The notes under the pieces were generated by a model, which was given only the letters and a program-made list of their open reading frames with translations, was not told the origin of the DNA and ran no database searches. Made by a program: the position numbers and the translations under genes. DNA of 64,000 bases from Roseateles puraquae (GTDB lineage: Bacteria; Pseudomonadota; Gammaproteobacteria; Burkholderiales; Burkholderiaceae_C). This document shows, piece by piece, positions 61,626 through 64,000 of the stretch. How positions within the stretch are numbered: position 1 is the first letter of the stretch; each line of letters starts with the position of its first letter. The stretch is taken from assembly GCF_002205845.1 (NCBI RefSeq), contig NZ_NISI01000003.1, positions 283,068 to 347,067 of the forward strand, given 5' to 3'.

Positions 61626-63223
61626 CCCTGCTCCACAGCCTCCACCGCCTCACCCCCCTGGCGCTGGCCGTCCTGCTCACGGCTTGCGCCACCACCGCAC
61701 CGCCGCAGCCGTCTGCCGCGCCCGCCACACCCGAACCCACCGTCGCCCCTGAAGCGGCTGCGCCCGCGCCCGCCATGGCGGCGGCACCGCAAGCGCGCAC
61801 GATGGGCGCTGAACTGCTGGAAGACAGCCTGCGCCCCGGCGAAAAGGTGGACCTGGACGCCCCCGACCTCAACGTCGACCTCTGGGCCCGTGTGCGCAAG
61901 GGCTTCCAGCTGCCCGACCTGGACGATGACTGGGTCCGCAAGGCCGAGACCTGGTACAGCACCCGGCCCGACTACGTCGAGCGCATGACCACGCGCGGCA
62001 GCCGCTACCTCTTCCACATCGTCGAGGAGGTCGAGAAGCGCGGCATGCCGACCGAGCTGGCGCTGCTGCCCTTCATCGAAAGCGCCTTCGTCACGCATGC
62101 GGTGTCGTCTGCCAAGGCCACGGGCATGTGGCAGTTCATGCCCGCCACCGGCCGCGACTTCGACCTGAAGCAGAACATCTTCCGCGACGACCGCCGCGAC
62201 GTGCTGGCCTCCACCCGCGCGGCGCTGGACTACCTCGGCCGCCTGTACAAGCAGTTCGGCGACTGGCACCTCGCGCTGGCCGCCTACAACTGGGGCCAGG
62301 GCAATGTGCAGAAGGCCATCGCGCGCAACCAGCGCCTCGGCCTGCCGACCGACTACGCCAGCCTGAAGATGCCGGACGAGACGCGCTACTACGTGCCCAA
62401 GCTGCAGGCGGTGAAGAACATCGTCTTCGCGCCCGAACGCTTTGCGCTGAGCCTGCCGCCGGTGGCCAACCACCCCTACTTCCTGACGGTGAAGGTGGAA
62501 CGCGACATCGACGTCGCCCTCGCCGCCCAGCTCGCCGGCATCTCGCTGGAGACCTTCCAGCAGTTCAACCCGCAGATGAACAAGCCGGTCATCCTGGCCG
62601 CGGCCACACCTCAGGTGCTGCTGCCCTACGACCAGGCCAGCGCCTTCGCCGAGAACCTGGCGCGGCACAACGGCCCCATGGCCAGCTGGACGGCCTGGGT
62701 CGTGCCCAAGACCATGAGCCCTGCCGATGCCGCCAAGCGCACCGGCATGCCCGAGGCGCTGCTGCGCGAGATCAACCGCATCCCGCCCAAGATGCTGGTC
62801 AAGGCCGGCTCCACGCTGCTGGTGCCGCGCGGCGAGCATGTGCATGACGACGTGTCCGAGCGCCTGGCCGACACCGCCGCGCTCAACCTCGCCCCGGACG
62901 CGCCGCCGCAGCGCCGCCTGACCCTGAAGGCCGGCAAGGCTGACACCGTGGCCAGCATTGCGGCGCGCTACAAGGTCAAGGCCGAACAGGTGGCCCAGTG
63001 GAACAAGGTGGGCAGCAATGCCCGCTTCAAGCCGGGACAGTCCATCGTGGTCTACAGCGCTGCTCCGCCGGTGGTGGCGAAGTCGTCGACCCCGGCCAAG
63101 CCGCGCGCTGCCACCCGCGCCAAGGCGCCGACGCGTACGGCATCGGCCAAGGCTTCCAGCACAGTCGCCAAGGCGGGCAGCGGCAAGGGGCGCAGCAACG
63201 TGGTGGCCTCCGCCGCGCCCTGA
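61622..63223 (+). CDS. mltD: Membrane-bound lytic murein transglycosylase D
   Basis: A 533-residue peptidoglycan lytic transglycosylase. Lipoprotein signal (LALAVLLTAC, Cys about 22), a Pro/Ala-rich linker, an SLT domain with catalytic Glu in LALLPFIESAFVTHAVSS and the ATGMWQFMPATGR, LAAYNWGQGNVQKAI motifs, then a degenerate and a clear LysM region (TVASIAARYKVKAEQVAQWN, about residues 440-480) and an Ala/Lys-rich tail. Start by ATGA overlap with gloB, an arrangement common in betaproteobacteria. Confidence 0.95.
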   Translation: MTLLHSLHRLTPLALAVLLTACATTAPPQPSAAPATPEPTVAPEAAAPAPAMAAAPQARTMGAELLEDSLRPGEKVDLDAPDLNVDLWARVRKGFQLPDLDDDWVRKAETWYSTRPDYVERMTTRGSRYLFHIVEEVEKRGMPTELALLPFIESAFVTHAVSSAKATGMWQFMPATGRDFDLKQNIFRDDRRDVLASTRAALDYLGRLYKQFGDWHLALAAYNWGQGNVQKAIARNQRLGLPTDYASLKMPDETRYYVPKLQAVKNIVFAPERFALSLPPVANHPYFLTVKVERDIDVALAAQLAGISLETFQQFNPQMNKPVILAAATPQVLLPYDQASAFAENLARHNGPMASWTAWVVPKTMSPADAAKRTGMPEALLREINRIPPKMLVKAGSTLLVPRGEHVHDDVSERLADTAALNLAPDAPPQRRLTLKAGKADTVASIAARYKVKAEQVAQWNKVGSNARFKPGQSIVVYSAAPPVVAKSSTPAKPRAATRAKAPTRTASAKASSTVAKAGSGKGRSNVVASAAP

Positions 63224-63253
63224 GCGACGGCGGATGAGCCGGCGCTGACGGGG

Positions 63254-63646
63254 TCAGCGCACGAAGAACAAGGCCACGCACGCGCCCAGGCCGGTGATCC
63301 ACACCAGCGAGCGCAGGGAGGCCTTGTCGGCCACGTACAGGCCGATAAAGACCAGGCGGCAGGCGACGAAGGCCACCGCCAGCGCATCGACCGTGGCCTG
63401 CGCGGCCTGGTTCTGATGCGCGACGAACAGCCCGGCGATGAACACCGGCAGCGCCTCCCAGCTGTTGGCCTGCGCGGCATTCGCCCGCGCCTGCCAGCCC
63501 TGCAGGCCGGCCAGCCATTCGCGCGGCTGGTGGTTGTCGAAACCGCCATCGCGGCGGCGTTTGCCGAAGCCCTTGGACTTGGCCAGGCCCGCGCAGCCGA
63601 TGGGCAGCAGGCAGGCGACGAGCAGGCAGAGCTGGGCGAGGGTCAT
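63254..63646 (-). CDS. MAPEG family membrane protein
   Basis: A 130-residue integral membrane protein: N-terminal helix [20 protein letters not shown], then NHQPREWLAGLQGWQARANA, AQANSWEALPVFIAGLFVAH (the conserved N-x-x-E-x-x-P-x-F region of MAPEG), and two more helices. MAPEG proteins include glutathione-dependent membrane enzymes; bacterial function is often unknown. Start by GGAG five bases upstream at 63646; the preceding ATG at 63649 is possible. Its first 31 bases and ribosome site are duplicated 289 bp away. Confidence 0.9.
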   Translation of the reverse strand: MTLAQLCLLVACLLPIGCAGLAKSKGFGKRRRDGGFDNHQPREWLAGLQGWQARANAAQANSWEALPVFIAGLFVAHQNQAAQATVDALAVAFVACRLVFIGLYVADKASLRSLVWITGLGACVALFFVR

Positions 63647-63711
63647 CATTACTCCGGGTTCATCGACGGTCCGACAGGGCATGCGCGATGGTGCCCAGGT
63701 CAACGTATTCC
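63616..63711. repeat. Direct repeat, left copy (MAPEG start and recR end)
   Basis: These 96 bp are identical, base for base, to 63905-64000 and lie 289 bp from them. The repeat covers the first codons of the MAPEG gene, the short intergenic space and the last 17 codons (with stop) of a recR frame. The right copy runs to the window edge, so the true length may be longer. Confidence 0.95.
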
Positions 63712-63938
63712 AGTTCACTGCCCACCGGCACACCGCGCGCCAGGCGGGTGGACGTGATGCCGCGCGCCCGCAGGGCCTCGGCCAGCACATGGGCCGTGGC
63801 CTCGCCCTCGGCCGTGAAGCTGGTGGCCAGAATCACCTCCTCCACCCCTGCCTCGGCCGCGCGCAGCAGCAGCTCGGCCGCGCCGATCTGCCGGGTGCTG
63901 ACCCCGACGAGCAGGCAGAGCTGGGCGAGGGTCATCAT
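63660..63938 (-). pseudogene. Chimeric ORF: MAPEG first codons fused in frame to the RecR C-terminal part
   Basis: Read from 63938, the frame starts [11 protein letters not shown] exactly as the MAPEG gene, then changes at 63905/63904 to [20 protein letters not shown] and continues through [17 protein letters not shown] and [19 protein letters not shown] to the RecR stop at 63660. RecR (recombination mediator, Toprim domain) is about 200 residues; here only the last about 80 are present. This is what a tandem duplication with its breakpoint inside recR would leave. It would be non-functional as RecR. Confidence 0.75.
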
Positions 63939-64000
63939 TACTCCGGGTTCATCGACGGTCCGACAGGGCATGCGCGATGGTGCCCAGGTCAACGTATTCC
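63905..64000. repeat. Direct repeat, right copy
   Basis: Exact copy of 63616-63711, reaching the edge of the window. It contains a second ribosome site and start of the MAPEG frame, and the end of a second recR frame. Confidence 0.95.
63949..64000 (-). CDS. recR: RecR C-terminal end, gene continues beyond the window
   Basis: The last 16 codons and stop of a recR frame ([16 protein letters not shown]) are read on the minus strand, entering from beyond base 64000. If the duplication is simple, this is the end of the intact recR gene, while 63660-63904 is the left-over fragment. RecR works with RecF and RecO to load RecA at gaps. Confidence 0.6.
   Translation of the reverse strand, partial: EYVDLGTIAHALSDRR

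Overview
The window is GC-rich, densely packed chromosomal DNA with no rRNA, tRNA, CRISPR array, insertion sequence or phage gene that I can see. Gene content (HiPIP, a PEP-CTERM protein, the alaA-hom-thrC-moeA-moaD run, ClpB next to MoaE, DUF2237, a TonB/PepSY iron operon, S9, S46 and amidohydrolase proteins) points to a betaproteobacterium of the order Burkholderiales, probably the Rubrivivax/Leptothrix/Roseateles part of it. This is inferred from family content, not from a marker gene.

Left part (1-15174): the 3' part of nadA, a ComFB-like protein and nadB (first steps of NAD synthesis); a secreted S9 peptidase; a membrane fatty-acid hydroxylase divergent from an AraC regulator that overlaps a DUF2804 gene; a three-gene iron operon (small membrane protein, TonB siderophore receptor, PepSY protein) behind a clear Fur box; then clpB (good sigma-32-like promoter and terminator), crcB and moaE.

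Middle (15289-24536): a nine-gene block encoding an SPFH-SHOCT protein, a zinc-ribbon/DUF4178 membrane protein, a half-length DUF350 protein, an M48 protease, a YciI protein, a TolB-like protein, a membrane-anchored aminopropyltransferase (SpeE), a lipoprotein-like FAD amine oxidase and, convergent with these, AdoMet decarboxylase (SpeD). This looks like a membrane-associated polyamine/envelope-stress module. It sits exactly between moaD and moaE, which are adjacent in many related genomes, so it appears to have been inserted into the molybdopterin operon. This is the most interesting part of the window.

Right of that, the alaA-hom-thrC-moeA-moaD-speD operon runs leftward. It is followed by Mth938-like, bcp (with a structured leader), PIN-PhoH, HiPIP, a patatin-like lipoprotein, a PEP-CTERM protein, dinB, flavin reductase, a Tat amidase, DUF2237, and a helicase with an N-terminal RecB-type nuclease domain. 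Two ECF sigma systems follow (one with DUF6249 and an anti-sigma candidate, one ECF42/DGPF pair), then Sel1 and LysR-lldD. After these come an envelope operon (phosphodiester glycosidase, L,D-transpeptidase-like lipoprotein, DUF1566), YceI, an S46 dipeptidyl-peptidase, and a run of methyltransferase, rnhA, amidohydrolase, peptide-binding protein and dcd. gloB-mltD and a MAPEG protein close the set.

At the right edge at least 96 bp (63616-63711) are repeated exactly at 63905-64000. The repeat creates a chimera of the MAPEG start and the recR 3' end: a recent tandem duplication or an assembly error. A 74-75 bp palindromic element occurs twice (16325-16398 and 52512-52586) with compensatory stem changes. 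No gene-free stretch exceeds about 200 bp.
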